In this document: positions 1 to 8,683 of the stretch, in pieces
Layout of the letters: each line of letters opens with the position of its first letter
Position numbering within the stretch: the stretch's first letter is position 1
Assembly (NCBI RefSeq): GCF_029265375.1
Contig: NZ_JAJUJJ010000029.1
Location: 1-33,715 of the forward strand
Reading direction: 5' to 3'
Length of the DNA: 33,715 nucleotides
Source: Nesterenkonia sp.
GTDB lineage: Bacteria; Actinomycetota; Actinomycetes; Actinomycetales; Micrococcaceae
Position numbers and translations under genes: made by a program
Notes under the pieces: generated by a model
Database searches by the model: none
The model's input: only the letters and a program-made list of their open reading frames with translations
What the model was told of the DNA's origin: nothing

Positions 1-40
1 CACATTCATGCCGCTTGCCCGTGCGCTATTCTCTCCAATG

Positions 41-84
41 AAAAAGAGCCCCTGACCGGTAAATTTACTGGTCAGAGGCTCTTC
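41..84 (-). terminator. Intrinsic terminator after the tRNA-Gln/tRNA-Glu unit
   Basis: Read on the minus strand, a stem of about 20 base pairs (with a few mismatches or G-U pairs) starts just after the CCA end of tRNA-Glu and is followed by a run of five U. The outer arms are AAGAGCC and GGCTCTT (plus-strand positions 44-50 and 77-83). It is the clearest intrinsic terminator in the window. Positions 1-40 show nothing recognisable. Confidence 0.9.
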
Positions 85-87
85 AGG

Positions 88-163
88 TGGTGACCCCAGC
101 GGGATTCGAACCCGCGTTACCGCCGTGAGAGGGCGGCGTACTAGGCCGCTATACGATGGGGCC
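88..163 (-). tRNA. tRNA-Glu (anticodon CUC)
   Basis: The minus strand folds as a cloverleaf. The 7-bp acceptor stem begins GGCCCCA, the T-loop has the usual GTTCGAATC, and a 7-base anticodon loop CTCTCAC sits between GCCGCC and GGCGGT, giving anticodon CUC. The 3' CCA is encoded (88-90), so the mature tRNA is 76 nt. It is the second tRNA of a two-tRNA transcript and ends four bases before the terminator. It lies next to gltX, whose product charges it. Confidence 0.97.
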
Positions 164-207
164 ATATTCGTTTTTCGAAGGTTGTCGCCCTCATTTATGA
201 GAGCTTC

Positions 208-247
208 GATAGCCTATCAGGCTATCTGTCTGATTCGCAAATCAGAC
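208..247 (-). other. Back-to-back hairpins in the spacer between the two tRNAs
   Basis: Two perfect inverted repeats fill half of the 86-bp spacer: GATAGCC/GGCTATC with a 5-base loop (208-226) and GTCTGATT/AATCAGAC with a 4-base loop (228-247). Weaker ones follow (CTCAT/ATGAG and TTCG/CGAA). There is no U tract, so they are not intrinsic terminators. Structured spacers in multi-tRNA precursors usually serve processing; that role is inferred here. Confidence 0.55.
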
Positions 248-249
248 CG

Positions 250-321
250 CTGGGCTACTAGGACTCGAACCTAGAATAACGGTACCAGAAACCGTCGTGT
301 TGCCAATTACACCATAGCCCA
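250..321 (-). tRNA. tRNA-Gln (anticodon CUG)
   Basis: The minus-strand cloverleaf has acceptor stem TGGGCTA/TAGCCCA, discriminator G, T-loop GGTTCGAGTCC, and anticodon loop TTCTGGT between ACGGT and ACCGT, giving CUG. CCA is not encoded, unlike the neighbouring tRNA-Glu. Length is 72 nt. It is the first tRNA of the two-tRNA unit. In most actinobacteria Gln-tRNA is made by mischarging with Glu and amidation by GatCAB, which fits its position beside gltX. Confidence 0.97.
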
Positions 322-355
322 AGGCTGTCTCTGCCCGTTCGGGCAACGCCACAAT

Positions 356-385
356 ACTTTACACGACTCCAGGCCGAGACGGCAA
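356..385 (-). promoter_or_regulatory. Promoter of the tRNA-Gln/tRNA-Glu unit
   Basis: On the minus strand, TTGCCG (385-380) is followed after 18 bases by TAAAGT (361-356), a fair match to the -35/-10 of the primary sigma factor. A small GCCCG/CGGGC hairpin lies between this promoter and the 5' end of tRNA-Gln. Readthrough from gltX, which ends at 400, is also possible. Confidence 0.55.
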
Positions 386-399
386 ACCAGCTCCAGCGC

Positions 400-1941
400 T
401 CAGGCGCGGTCCTCGACCAGGCCTCGGAACCGAGCGATCCGCTTCAGGGAAGACTCCCGTCCCAGCAGCTCCATGGACTCGAACAGCGGCGGGGAGACCT
501 TCCGCCCGGAGACTGCTGAACGCACTGCCCCGAAGGCTTTGCGCGGCTTGAGTCCCAGCCCATCGATCAGCGCCTCGCGCAGGGCCTGCTCGATGCTGCC
601 AGTGGTCCAGTCCTGCTCCGTGATGGCCTCCAGCGCCGCCGTGGAGGAGTCCAGCACCTGGAGCACCTCCTCCGGCTGTCCGATTCCGCTGAATGCCTTG
701 TCCTCAATCTCCAGCTGCTCATCCGGGACAAAGAGGAATGCCATCATGTCCGCACCCTCACCCAGCAGTGCAATGCGCTCCTGCACCAGCGGCGCAGCGC
801 CGTCCACCAGCTGAGCCTCCCGCTCGGAGAGCTCCTGACCTACCAGCCCCTGGGCTCGCAGGTACGGCACCAGGCGGTCGCGAAAGTCCTTGGCCTCCAG
901 CCGGCGAATATGGGTGCCGTTGATCGCCTCGGCTTTCTTCACATCAAAGCGGGCCGGATTGCCCAGCACATCGACGACGTCGAAGTTCTCCACCAGCTCC
1001 TCCACGGTGAAGATGTCCTCATCGGCCGAGAGGGACCAGCCCAGCAGAGCCAGATAGTTCAGCAGTCCCTCACGGATGAACCCGCGGTCCCGGTGGTGGA
1101 AGAGATTGGACTCCGGGTCACGCTTAGAGAGCTTCTTATTGCCCTCCCCCATCACATAGGGAAGGTGCCCGAAGGCCGGGAGCCGTTCGGCGACCCCCAC
1201 CGCGTACAGGGCGCGGTAGAGCGCGATCTGCCGCGGTGTGGAGGAGAGCAGATCTTCTCCACGCAGCACGTGGGTGATCCCCATCAGCGCATCATCCACC
1301 GGATTCACAAACGGGTAGAGCGGCTGGCCGTTGCCGCGGGCCACCACGAAGTCCGGGGTGGAGCCGGCGGAGAAGGTGATCTCCCCGCGCACCAGGTCGG
1401 TGAAGGTGATGTCCTCATCCGGCATCCGCAGTCGCAGCACCGGCTGACGGCCCTCAGCGCGGAAGGACTCGATCTGTTCAGCGGACAGCTCGCGGTCGTA
1501 GTTGTCGTAGCCCAGCTGCGGGTCCCGGCCGGCGGCCTCATGCCGGGCCTTGATCTCCTCCGGGGTCGAGTAGGACTCATAGACGTAGCCGGCCTCCACC
1601 AGCTTGCCGAGCACCTCTGCGTAGATCTCGCTGCGCTGGGACTGGCGGTAGGGCTCGTGGGGGCCGCCGGTCTCTACGCCCTCATCCCAGTCCAGACCCA
1701 GCCAGCGCAGGGCCTCCAGCAGCTGGAGGTAGGACTCTTCGCTGTCACGCTTGGCGTCGGTGTCCTCAATGCGGAAGATCAGCTTCCCGCCGGTGTGCCG
1801 GGCATAGGCCCAGTTGAACAGGGCGGTGCGGATCAGCCCCACATGCGGTGTTCCGGTCGGTGACGGGCAGAACCTCACGCGCACCGGAGTATCGGCGTCG
1901 ACGGTGGGGATGGCGGCCTCGGGAGCAGCGGGTGTGCTCAT
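400..1941 (-). CDS. gltX: Glutamate--tRNA ligase
   Basis: Class I aminoacyl-tRNA synthetase that attaches glutamate to tRNA-Glu in the cytoplasm. The HIGH-type signature is in [11 protein letters not shown] near residue 40 and the KMSKS-type signature is KKLSKRD in the middle of the protein. The 513-residue length is usual for the family, with the anticodon-binding domain in the C-terminal third. The ATG at 1941 follows a GAAAGGA ribosome site at somewhat long spacing. It lies 41 bp downstream of the FAH-family gene and is probably co-transcribed with it. The two tRNAs just downstream are tRNA-Gln and tRNA-Glu. If the enzyme is non-discriminating, as is common in actinobacteria, both are its substrates; the sequence alone does not prove this. 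Confidence 0.97.
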   Translation of the reverse strand: MSTPAAPEAAIPTVDADTPVRVRFCPSPTGTPHVGLIRTALFNWAYARHTGGKLIFRIEDTDAKRDSEESYLQLLEALRWLGLDWDEGVETGGPHEPYRQSQRSEIYAEVLGKLVEAGYVYESYSTPEEIKARHEAAGRDPQLGYDNYDRELSAEQIESFRAEGRQPVLRLRMPDEDITFTDLVRGEITFSAGSTPDFVVARGNGQPLYPFVNPVDDALMGITHVLRGEDLLSSTPRQIALYRALYAVGVAERLPAFGHLPYVMGEGNKKLSKRDPESNLFHHRDRGFIREGLLNYLALLGWSLSADEDIFTVEELVENFDVVDVLGNPARFDVKKAEAINGTHIRRLEAKDFRDRLVPYLRAQGLVGQELSEREAQLVDGAAPLVQERIALLGEGADMMAFLFVPDEQLEIEDKAFSGIGQPEEVLQVLDSSTAALEAITEQDWTTGSIEQALREALIDGLGLKPRKAFGAVRSAVSGRKVSPPLFESMELLGRESSLKRIARFRGLVEDRA

Positions 1942-1982
1942 AGTGTGCTGGTGGGTCCTTTCATCAGCAGTGGTGAACCGGC

Positions 1983-2756
1983 TCAGCGCCGGAAGAAGTT
2001 GGTCAGGGTGCCGATGCCTTCGACTTCGGCTTCGAAGCGGTCGCCGTCAGTGATGGGTCCAACGCCGGCCGGGGTGCCGGTGAGGATCACATCGCCGGGA
2101 AGCAGGGTCATGGCTTGGGAGATGTAGGAGATCAGCTCAGCGACGCCGAAGACCATATCCGCCGTGGTGCCATCCTGCACGGTGGTCCCGTTGAGCCGTC
2201 CGGTGATCCGCAGATCTTCGGGATCCAGATCGGTCTCGATCCACGGACCCAGCGGAGCCGAGCCGTCGAAGCCCTTTGCGCGGGCCCACTGCCCGTCGGT
2301 GCGCTGAGCATCGCGGGCGGTGATGTCATTGGAGACGGTGTAGCCGAAGACCACCTCCGGCACCCGCTCAAGCGGCACATCCTTGCAGATCCGCCCGATG
2401 ACCACCGCGAGTTCGGCCTCATAGCTGAACTCCTCGGCGAAGGCCGGCAGGGTGATGGGCTCATTGGGGCCGACCACCGCAGTGTTGGGCATCAGGAACA
2501 GCATGGGCGAGGTGGGCACCTCATTGCCCAGCTCCTGGGCGTGGTCCACATAGTTGCGGCCGACTCCCACGAGTTTGGAGCGGGGAATGATGGGAGCCAC
2601 CAGCCGCACGTCGTCGAGCTTATGAGCGACCCCAGCCTCTTGGATGCCCTGGTAGAAGGGATCTCCCACCAGCTGGGTGATCATTTCCTCGCCCGGCTCG
2701 CCGGTGATGACTCCGTAGGCAGGATCAGCGTCGGTGACGAATCGGCAGATCTTCAT
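1983..2756 (-). CDS. Fumarylacetoacetate hydrolase (FAH) family protein
   Basis: A 257-residue protein with the FAH fold. A short N-terminal domain precedes the catalytic domain starting near [15 protein letters not shown]. The metal-binding acidic cluster is visible in [11 protein letters not shown], and [11 protein letters not shown] and [16 protein letters not shown] are typical of bacterial 2-hydroxyhepta-2,4-diene-1,7-dioate isomerase, oxaloacetate decarboxylase or acylpyruvase-like members. The substrate cannot be told from sequence. No other aromatic catabolism gene is present, so a housekeeping role such as oxaloacetate decarboxylation or acylpyruvate hydrolysis is as likely as degradation. 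The ATG at 2756 has no ribosome site, but a -10 hexamer ends six bases before it, which suggests a leaderless mRNA. It is followed 41 bp later by gltX. Confidence 0.9.
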   Translation of the reverse strand: MKICRFVTDADPAYGVITGEPGEEMITQLVGDPFYQGIQEAGVAHKLDDVRLVAPIIPRSKLVGVGRNYVDHAQELGNEVPTSPMLFLMPNTAVVGPNEPITLPAFAEEFSYEAELAVVIGRICKDVPLERVPEVVFGYTVSNDITARDAQRTDGQWARAKGFDGSAPLGPWIETDLDPEDLRITGRLNGTTVQDGTTADMVFGVAELISYISQAMTLLPGDVILTGTPAGVGPITDGDRFEAEVEGIGTLTNFFRR

Positions 2757-2762
2757 GGTCTC

Positions 2763-2790
2763 ACTCTATCGCCCGCAGGGTCTTGTCAGT
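2763..2790 (-). promoter_or_regulatory. Leaderless promoter of the FAH-gltX unit
   Basis: On the minus strand CTGACA (2790-2785), 16 bases, TAGAGT (2768-2763), then six bases and the ATG. Transcription would start on or next to the A of the start codon. Its -35 box overlaps that of the divergent gene. Confidence 0.55.
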
Positions 2791-2810
2791 GAGCCTCAGA
2801 CTGGCAGGAT
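2783..2810 (+). promoter_or_regulatory. Leaderless promoter of the DUF885 gene
   Basis: TTGTCA (2783-2788), 16 bases, CAGGAT (2805-2810), then seven bases and the ATG at 2818. There is no ribosome site. The -35 box overlaps the minus-strand -35 box (2785-2790), so polymerase probably occupies only one of the two at a time. Confidence 0.45.
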
Positions 2811-2817
2811 AGTTCGC

Positions 2818-4500
2818 ATGAGCAACCTTTCTGATGCGCGGACGCCCCGCCAGCTTGCCGATGCTTTCGTCTACGCCCTGGCCGACTTGGAACCCTCCGT
2901 CGCCACGACGCTGGGGCTGCGCCCCGGGGATGACCGGATGCCGGACTACTCTCCTGCCGCCCATCAGGCCCGGGCGGAGCTGGGCCGCAGCGTACTGGCC
3001 CGGTTGGAGGAGCTCGACGACGCCGGCTCGGCGGCGCACAGCGAGATCGAATCCCGATGCGCCCGGCTGCTGCGCGACCGAATCTCCGTGGAGCTGGAGG
3101 TCTACGAATCCGGCGAGCATCTGCGTGTGCTGCGCAATATCGCCTCTCCGGTGCACTCAGCCCGCTCCCTGTTCCTGCTCATGCCCACCGCCACTGAGGA
3201 GGACTGGGCGGTGATCGCCCGCCGGCTGGCGAAGTTCAACCAGTCCTATGCCAGCCTGCAGGAGACTCTGGAGGAGGGCCGGCGTCGTGGGATCTTCTCC
3301 GCGCCCCGGCAGGTGGAGACCATCATCGGCCAACTAGGCGAATGGACTGGCGGTGAGACCAGCTGGTTCCACGACTTCGTCTCCTCCGGACCGGAGCCGC
3401 TGGCCGGGGAGCTGCAGCGCGCCGCCGACGACGCCGCCGCCGCAGTGGAGAGGATGCGCCGCTACCTGCAGCAGACCTACCTGCCGGCTGCCGAGGGCAC
3501 GCCCGACGCCGCAGGACGCGAGCGGTATCTGCTGAGCACCCGCAGATGGATGGGCGCATCCATCGACCCTGAGGAGGTCTACGCCTGGGGCTGGGCCGAG
3601 TATCAGCGGATCGATGGCCAGATGCGCGAGCTGGCCGAGCAGATCCGGCCCGGCTGCACGCCGGTGGAGACCATGCGGTGGCTGGACGAGCACGGCCGCC
3701 GGGTGGAAGGGGTGGATGAGGTCCAGACGTGGCTGCAGCGCATGATGGACACCGCCATCGACGAGCTGGACGGCACCCACTTTGACATCGCTGAGCCGAT
3801 CCGGACAGTGGAGGCGATGATCGCCCCTGCCGGAAGCGCCGCAGCGCCCTACTACACCCGTCCGGCGGTGGATTTCTCCCGGCCCGGTCGCACCTGGCTG
3901 CCGACTCTGGGCCGGACAGTCTTCCCGGTCTACGACCTGGTCTCCACCTGGTACCACGAAGGTGTGCCGGGCCACCACCTGCAGCTGGCCCAGTGGGCCT
4001 ACAAGTCGGAGGACCTCTCCCTGTTCCAGACCACCATCGGCTCCTCCTCCGGCACCACTGAAGGCTGGGCGCTGTATGCGGAGCGGCTGATGGATGAACT
4101 GGGCTACCTGGACGCCGAGGAGCGGATGGGATACCTGGATGCGCAGATGATGCGCGCCATCCGGGTGGTGATCGACCTGGGCATGCACCTGCAGCTGCGC
4201 ATCCCGCAGGACTCGCCCATCGCCCCCGGAGAGACATGGACCCCGCAGCGGGCCGAAGAGTTCTTCGCCGCCCACTCCGGCCGGCCGGCGGACTTCATCG
4301 CCTCAGAGATCGTCCGGTATCTGGGCTGGCCCGGGCAGGCGATCAGCTACAAGCTCGGCGAGCGCGCCTGGCTCAACGGCCGCGACGCTGCCCGCCGTGC
4401 GCACGGGGACAGCTTCGACCTCAAGCAGTGGCATATGAAAGCCCTCAGCCTGGGCGCCTTGGGTCTGGATGACCTGGAGGAGACCCTGGCGCAGCTGTAG
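2818..4500 (+). CDS. DUF885 family protein, putative zinc metallopeptidase
   Basis: A 560-residue soluble protein of the DUF885 family. The family signature H-E-x-x-P-G-H-H is at residues 380-387 (HEGVPGHH), and a downstream glutamate in TTEGWALYAERL (E415) fits the third zinc ligand of gluzincin-type peptidases. No signal peptide or membrane segment is seen, so it is probably cytoplasmic. The reading frame is open to 2734, but that would extend into the divergent FAH gene. The ATG at 2818 has a -10 hexamer ending seven bases before it and the protein begins naturally as MSNLSDARTP, so I use it. Substrate and pathway are unknown. It converges on ilvE, separated by a perfect 9-bp hairpin. Confidence 0.88.
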   Translation: MSNLSDARTPRQLADAFVYALADLEPSVATTLGLRPGDDRMPDYSPAAHQARAELGRSVLARLEELDDAGSAAHSEIESRCARLLRDRISVELEVYESGEHLRVLRNIASPVHSARSLFLLMPTATEEDWAVIARRLAKFNQSYASLQETLEEGRRRGIFSAPRQVETIIGQLGEWTGGETSWFHDFVSSGPEPLAGELQRAADDAAAAVERMRRYLQQTYLPAAEGTPDAAGRERYLLSTRRWMGASIDPEEVYAWGWAEYQRIDGQMRELAEQIRPGCTPVETMRWLDEHGRRVEGVDEVQTWLQRMMDTAIDELDGTHFDIAEPIRTVEAMIAPAGSAAAPYYTRPAVDFSRPGRTWLPTLGRTVFPVYDLVSTWYHEGVPGHHLQLAQWAYKSEDLSLFQTTIGSSSGTTEGWALYAERLMDELGYLDAEERMGYLDAQMMRAIRVVIDLGMHLQLRIPQDSPIAPGETWTPQRAEEFFAAHSGRPADFIASEIVRYLGWPGQAISYKLGERAWLNGRDAARRAHGDSFDLKQWHMKALSLGALGLDDLEETLAQL

Positions 4501-4506
4501 GCCCGC

Positions 4507-4534
4507 GGTCCGGGGCCGCCCCGCACCCCGGACC
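4507..4534. terminator. Hairpin between convergent DUF885 and ilvE genes
   Basis: A perfect inverted repeat, GGTCCGGGG at 4507-4515 and CCCCGGACC at 4526-4534 with a 10-base loop, lies seven bases after the DUF885 stop and 46 bases after the ilvE stop on the other strand. No U run is present on either strand. It is probably a bidirectional terminator or RNA 3'-end stabiliser. Confidence 0.55.
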
Positions 4535-4580
4535 GGTGGCGCACGGAGCTGGGGCCGACGCAGCCCCGACCGCGGCAGCC

Positions 4581-5657
4581 TCAGGCCAGCTTATGCAGCC
4601 ACCCGTGGCGGTCCTCCACAGTGCCGGTCTGGATGCCCAGCAGCTCCTCGCGGATCGCCTGGGTGACTTCCCCGGTGCCGGTGGAGGCGATGGTCTTCTC
4701 CCCGTCGACCAGCTCACCGATCGGGGTGATGACCGCTGCGGTGCCGCAGGCGAAGACCTCGGTGATGGTGCCGTCGGAGACGCCGCGGTCCCATTCCTCC
4801 AGAGTAATGCGCCGCTCTTCCACCCTCAGGCCGCGGTCCTGGGCCAGCTGGATCACCGAGGAGCGGGTCACGCCCTCCAGGATGGTGCCGGTCAGCTGCG
4901 GGGTGAGCAGCCGGCCGTCGTTGGTCACCAGGAACACGTTCATGCCGCCGAGCTCTTCGATGGCGTTGTCATGCAGCGGGTCCAGGAACAGCACCTGGTC
5001 GCAGCCCTTCTCGATGGCCTGCTGCTGCGGGGCCAGTGAGGCGGCGTAGTTGCCGCCGGTCTTGGCGTCACCGGTGCCTCCCGGGGCGGCACGGCTGTAG
5101 TCGCGGGAGACCCAGATCCGCACCGGCTTGAGCTCCCCTCCGAAGTAGTTGCCGGCCGGTGAGGCGATCACCCGGTAGCTGACCTCCTTGGCCGGACGCA
5201 CTCCCAGGAACGCTTCGGTGGCGAACATGAAGGGGCGCAGGTAGAGGGCTTCGCCCTCGCCGGAGGGCACCCAGTCGCGGTCGACGGCGACCAGCTGCTC
5301 CAGGGAGGCCAGGAAGAGCTCCTGGTCCATCTCCGGCAGCGCCAGCCGGCGGGCGGACTTGTTCATGCGGGCCGCATTCGCCTCCGGCCGGAAGGTGTAG
5401 ATGCTGCCGTCGGCATGCCGGTAGGCCTTCATGCCTTCGAAGATCTCCTGGGCGTAGTGCAGCACACTGGCGGCCGGATCCAGGCTGATCGGCCCATAGG
5501 GCTCAATGCGCGCGTTGTGCCATCCGGCATCGGCAGTCCAGTCCACCACCGCGGTGCGGTCGGAGAAGTTGGTGCCGAACCCCGGGTTCTGCAGGACCTC
5601 AGCGATCCGCTCAGCCGGAGTGGGGTTGGGATGATCGACGACGTCGAACTGAGTCAT
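4581..5657 (-). CDS. ilvE: Branched-chain amino acid aminotransferase
   Basis: PLP-dependent fold-type IV aminotransferase that exchanges the amino group between glutamate and the oxo-acids of valine, leucine and isoleucine, the last step of all three pathways. The 358-residue length matches the actinobacterial enzyme. The PLP lysine is K199 in DAKTGGNYAAS, and the EIFEGMKAYR and GTAAVITPIG motifs are present. The ATG at 5657 is preceded by GAAAGG about ten bases upstream. It is the last gene of the minus-strand branched-chain block, 111 bp after leuB. I see no convincing promoter in that gap, so it may be read from leuB. Glutamate for the reaction comes from GltBD, encoded at the other end of the window. 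Confidence 0.97.
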   Translation of the reverse strand: MTQFDVVDHPNPTPAERIAEVLQNPGFGTNFSDRTAVVDWTADAGWHNARIEPYGPISLDPAASVLHYAQEIFEGMKAYRHADGSIYTFRPEANAARMNKSARRLALPEMDQELFLASLEQLVAVDRDWVPSGEGEALYLRPFMFATEAFLGVRPAKEVSYRVIASPAGNYFGGELKPVRIWVSRDYSRAAPGGTGDAKTGGNYAASLAPQQQAIEKGCDQVLFLDPLHDNAIEELGGMNVFLVTNDGRLLTPQLTGTILEGVTRSSVIQLAQDRGLRVEERRITLEEWDRGVSDGTITEVFACGTAAVITPIGELVDGEKTIASTGTGEVTQAIREELLGIQTGTVEDRHGWLHKLA

Positions 5658-5768
5658 GGCTGGGTGGCCTTTCGTTCCGGTGTGGACGTGTATGGCACCA
5701 CACTATCGCCGCATCACCGGCTGTGGGAGACCGCCCGGCGTCACCGCAGGCCGCAGTGGCCGCGCAGC

Positions 5769-6872
5769 TCAGCTGCTGCGCACCCGCTCAGCGAAGGCGT
5801 CGCCCCGCTCAGTGGTGCTCAGCCCCGCTGCGCCGTCGTCGCTGCGGGCCCAGTGGCTCAGCTGAGCGTGCACCGCCTGCTCCAGCCGGTTCGCCGCCGC
5901 GTCCAGTCCCAGGTGGTGGAGCATCAGCCCGGCCGAGAGCACCGCGGCGGTGGGGTCTGCAATGCCCTGTCCGGCGATGTCCGGGGCGGAGCCGTGCACC
6001 GGTTCGAACATGGAGGGGGCGGTGCCTTCGACGTTGATGGACCCGGAGGCGGCCAGGCCGATGCCGCCGGAGACGGCGCCGGCCAGGTCGGTGAGGATAT
6101 CGCCGAAGAGGTTATCGGTGACGATCACGTCGAATCGCTGCGGGGAGGTCACCATATGGATGGTGGCGGCGTCGACGTGCATATAGTCCCAGCTGACCTG
6201 CGGATGACGGGAGGCCTCTGCCTCCACAGTGCGGCGCCACAGGCTGCCGGCGTGGACCAGCACATTGTGCTTGTGCACCAGGGTCAGGTGCTGGCCGCGG
6301 GCCTCGGCGCGGTCGAAAGCATCAGCGACCACCCTCCGCACCCCGTGGGCGGTGTTGATGGAGGTCTCGGTGGCGATCTCCTCGGCGCTGCCGCGGCGGA
6401 TCACTCCCCCATTGCCCACATAGGGGCCTTCGGTGCCCTCCCGGACCACCACGAAGTCGAAGGGCTCCTGGGATGCCAGCGGAGTGCTGACTCCCGGATA
6501 GGTGCGCACCGGGCGGAGGTTCACGCTGTGGTCGAGTTCGAACCGCAGCTTCAGCAGCAGGTCCCGTTCGATCACCCCGGAGGGGATCCGCTCATCCTGC
6601 GGATCGGCGCCCACGGCGCCGAAGAGAATGGCGTCATGACCGCGCAGCTGGGCCAGGGTCTCATCGCTGAGGGTCTCGCCGGTCTCCAGCCAGTGGGCGG
6701 TGCCCAGGGAATACTCGGTGAAGCTGACCTGGGCATCTTCGGGCTCCAGGGCGGCGGCGAGGACCTTGCGGGCCTCGGCGATGACTTCCGGGCCGATGCC
6801 GTCGCCGCCGATCACGGCGATATCCAGGGACTGCGGGGAGTGCGCGCTCCGGGCGCCGGACTGCTCAGTCAT
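5769..6872 (-). CDS. leuB: 3-isopropylmalate dehydrogenase
   Basis: Oxidatively decarboxylates 3-isopropylmalate to 2-oxoisocaproate with NAD, the third step of leucine synthesis. The 367 residues belong to the isocitrate/isopropylmalate dehydrogenase family: [13 protein letters not shown] at the N-terminus, the substrate-binding arginines around [19 protein letters not shown], and the metal/NAD segment [23 protein letters not shown]-terminal tail past [10 protein letters not shown] is specific to this lineage as far as I can tell. The first ~15 residues before SLDIAVIGG are extra. The ATG at 6872 has no ribosome site but a TACTGT hexamer ending seven bases upstream. leuA, leuC and leuD are not in the window. 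Upstream repeats (see separate entries) suggest dedicated control. Confidence 0.96.
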   Translation of the reverse strand: MTEQSGARSAHSPQSLDIAVIGGDGIGPEVIAEARKVLAAALEPEDAQVSFTEYSLGTAHWLETGETLSDETLAQLRGHDAILFGAVGADPQDERIPSGVIERDLLLKLRFELDHSVNLRPVRTYPGVSTPLASQEPFDFVVVREGTEGPYVGNGGVIRRGSAEEIATETSINTAHGVRRVVADAFDRAEARGQHLTLVHKHNVLVHAGSLWRRTVEAEASRHPQVSWDYMHVDAATIHMVTSPQRFDVIVTDNLFGDILTDLAGAVSGGIGLAASGSINVEGTAPSMFEPVHGSAPDIAGQGIADPTAAVLSAGLMLHHLGLDAAANRLEQAVHAQLSHWARSDDGAAGLSTTERGDAFAERVRSS

Positions 6873-6879
6873 GGATCAC

Positions 6880-6898
6880 ACAGTAGTGAAGTGTCACT
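6880..6898 (-). promoter_or_regulatory. leuB promoter -10 with overlapping operator-like palindrome
   Basis: TACTGT (minus, 6885-6880) ends seven bases before the leuB ATG. Abutting it upstream, 6885-6898 is a palindrome AGTGA-AGTG-TCACT, placed where a repressor would block polymerase. No clear -35 is visible, so an activator may also be needed. Confidence 0.4.
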
Positions 6899-6928
6899 GA
6901 TACGACGACGGCGGCCGGCGCAGGTCTC

Positions 6929-6960
6929 AGCATCTGGAACCCGGAGCACGTGGAACCCGG
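6929..6960. repeat. Tandem 16-bp repeat upstream of leuB
   Basis: Two adjacent copies: AGCATCTGGAACCCGG (6929-6944) and AGCACGTGGAACCCGG (6945-6960), identical at 14 of 16 positions. If leuB is leaderless they lie at about -57 to -88 from its start, the usual place for an activator. Neither the leuB nor the metG reading frame covers them. Confidence 0.6.
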
Positions 6961-7057
6961 CCCCGCGGTCCCAGGCCTCGGCGAAATCTCGGACCTGGGC
7001 GCGGCGTGCGCCCGCGCGTAGGCCCGGGGATGGCTTCGCCGGCAGGGGGCTTAGGGC

Positions 7058-8668
7058 TCAGCCCTCCTCGGGTTCCTCGTGGCGGGGGAAGATCGGCTTC
7101 GGCTTGGCGATGGAGGTGCCCGGTGCAAGCTGATCCGCGTACGCTGCGAAGGAGCGCGGGCCGGTGTTGGAGGCGTTGGTGGCCCCGGCGTCCCCGGATG
7201 CGGGCACGCCCAGCGCGTCCAGCAGCTGGGTGGCCGAGCCCGGCATCACCGGCTGGATGAGCAGCGCGACCTTGCGGATGACCTCAGCGGTCACATACAG
7301 CACTGTGCGCATCCGCTCCGGGTCGTCATTCTTCAGCTTCCAGGGCGCCTGCTCGGCGAAGTAGGCATTGGCCTCCCCCAGCACGTACCAGGTGCGCTCC
7401 AGGGCCCGGTGGAACTCCTGGACCTCGTAGGCGTCTCTGCTGATCTGCAGCAGCGATTCTGCCTGCTGGAGGATCTGCCGGTCGGCGTCGTCGTACTCCC
7501 CCGGCTGCGGAATAGCGCCGTCGCAGTTCTTCACGATCATCGACAGCGACCGCTGGGCGAGGTTGCCCAGATTATTGGCCAGGTCCGAGTTCTTCCGCGA
7601 GACGACGGCGTCGTGGGTGTAGGAGCCGTCCTGGCCGTAGGGGAACTCGCGCAGCAGGAAGAAGCGCACCGCGTCCAGCCCGTAGGTCTCCACCCAGGCT
7701 TCCGGCGCCACCACATTGCCCACCGACTTGGACATCTTCTCCCCGGCGTTGTGCAGGAAGCCGTGGATGATGACCCGTTTGGGCAGCGGCAGGCCTGCGC
7801 TCATCAGGAATGCCGGCCAGAACACGCAGTGGAAGCGGGAGATGTCCTTGCCGATCAGGTGCAGGTCGGCCGGCCAGAACTTCTTAAACCGTTCGGAGTC
7901 GGTGTCCGGGAAGCCGGCGCCGGTGAGGTAGTTGGTCAGCGCGTCGACCCACACGTACATCACGTGGTCCAGGGAGGTTTCGGACTCGGTGAGGTCCTTG
8001 GGCACCGGCACCCCCCAGTCGAAGGTGGTGCGGGAGATGGACAGGTCGTTCAGGCCGGCTTCGACGAACCGGATGACCTCGTTGAACCGGCTGCGCGGCC
8101 CTCCGTAGTCGGGATTGTCCCGGTAGAAGTCCAGCAGCGGCTGGGTGTACTTCGAGAGCCGGAAGAAGTAGGACTCCTCCTCCACCCACTCGACCGGCGT
8201 TCCGGTCTCTGCGGCGCAGCGCACGCCGTCCTCGCGCACCTCGGTCTCGCCCTCGGTGTAGAACGCCTCGTCGCGCACCGAGTACCAGCCGGCGTACTTG
8301 TCCAGATAGATATCCCCGGCTTCAACCATGCGCCGCCAGATCGCCTGCGAGGCCTCATAGTGGTCGGGGTCGGTGGTGCGGATGAACCGGTCGTAGGAGA
8401 TGTCCAGCACCTCGTCGTCGACCTTCTTGAACGCCTCAGCGTTGCGGGTGGCCAGCTCGTAGGGGGTCAGTCCCTGGGCCTCAGCGTTCTGCTGCATCTT
8501 TTGGCCGTGCTCATCGGTGCCGGTGAGGAAGAAGGTCTCGTAGCCGTCCAGCCGCTTGAACCGGGCCATGACATCTGCGGAGATGTACTCATAGGCGTGG
8601 CCGATGTGCGGCTCCCCATTGGGATAGGAGATGGCCGTGGTGATGTAGTAGGCCGGCTTGTCTGCCAT
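7058..8668 (-). CDS. metG: Methionine--tRNA ligase
   Basis: Class I synthetase that charges initiator and elongator tRNA-Met. HIGH-type motif [12 protein letters not shown] near residue 20 and KMSKS in [12 protein letters not shown] in the middle. At 536 residues it is the short form, without the C-terminal tRNA-binding dimerisation domain. In the connective-peptide knuckle I see only isolated cysteines (for example VRCAAETG), so it looks like the zinc-free type found in mycobacteria and relatives. The C-terminal end carries a low-complexity alanine/serine stretch. The ATG at 8668 is only 15 bp after serA, so the two are probably one transcript. The stop codon lies in a small AGGGCT-C-AGCCCT palindrome. 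Confidence 0.95.
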   Translation of the reverse strand: MADKPAYYITTAISYPNGEPHIGHAYEYISADVMARFKRLDGYETFFLTGTDEHGQKMQQNAEAQGLTPYELATRNAEAFKKVDDEVLDISYDRFIRTTDPDHYEASQAIWRRMVEAGDIYLDKYAGWYSVRDEAFYTEGETEVREDGVRCAAETGTPVEWVEEESYFFRLSKYTQPLLDFYRDNPDYGGPRSRFNEVIRFVEAGLNDLSISRTTFDWGVPVPKDLTESETSLDHVMYVWVDALTNYLTGAGFPDTDSERFKKFWPADLHLIGKDISRFHCVFWPAFLMSAGLPLPKRVIIHGFLHNAGEKMSKSVGNVVAPEAWVETYGLDAVRFFLLREFPYGQDGSYTHDAVVSRKNSDLANNLGNLAQRSLSMIVKNCDGAIPQPGEYDDADRQILQQAESLLQISRDAYEVQEFHRALERTWYVLGEANAYFAEQAPWKLKNDDPERMRTVLYVTAEVIRKVALLIQPVMPGSATQLLDALGVPASGDAGATNASNTGPRSFAAYADQLAPGTSIAKPKPIFPRHEEPEEG

Positions 8669-8683
8669 ATCGGTTCTTCGCTC

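Noticed and set aside
2734-2817. Upstream ATG for the DUF885 gene
   Set aside because: It would overlap the start of the divergent FAH gene and cross both promoters.
5415-7133. A 572-codon plus-strand frame opposite leuB and ilvE
   Set aside because: Antisense shadow of two well-supported enzymes; composition is typical of reversed GC-rich codons and no domain is recognisable.
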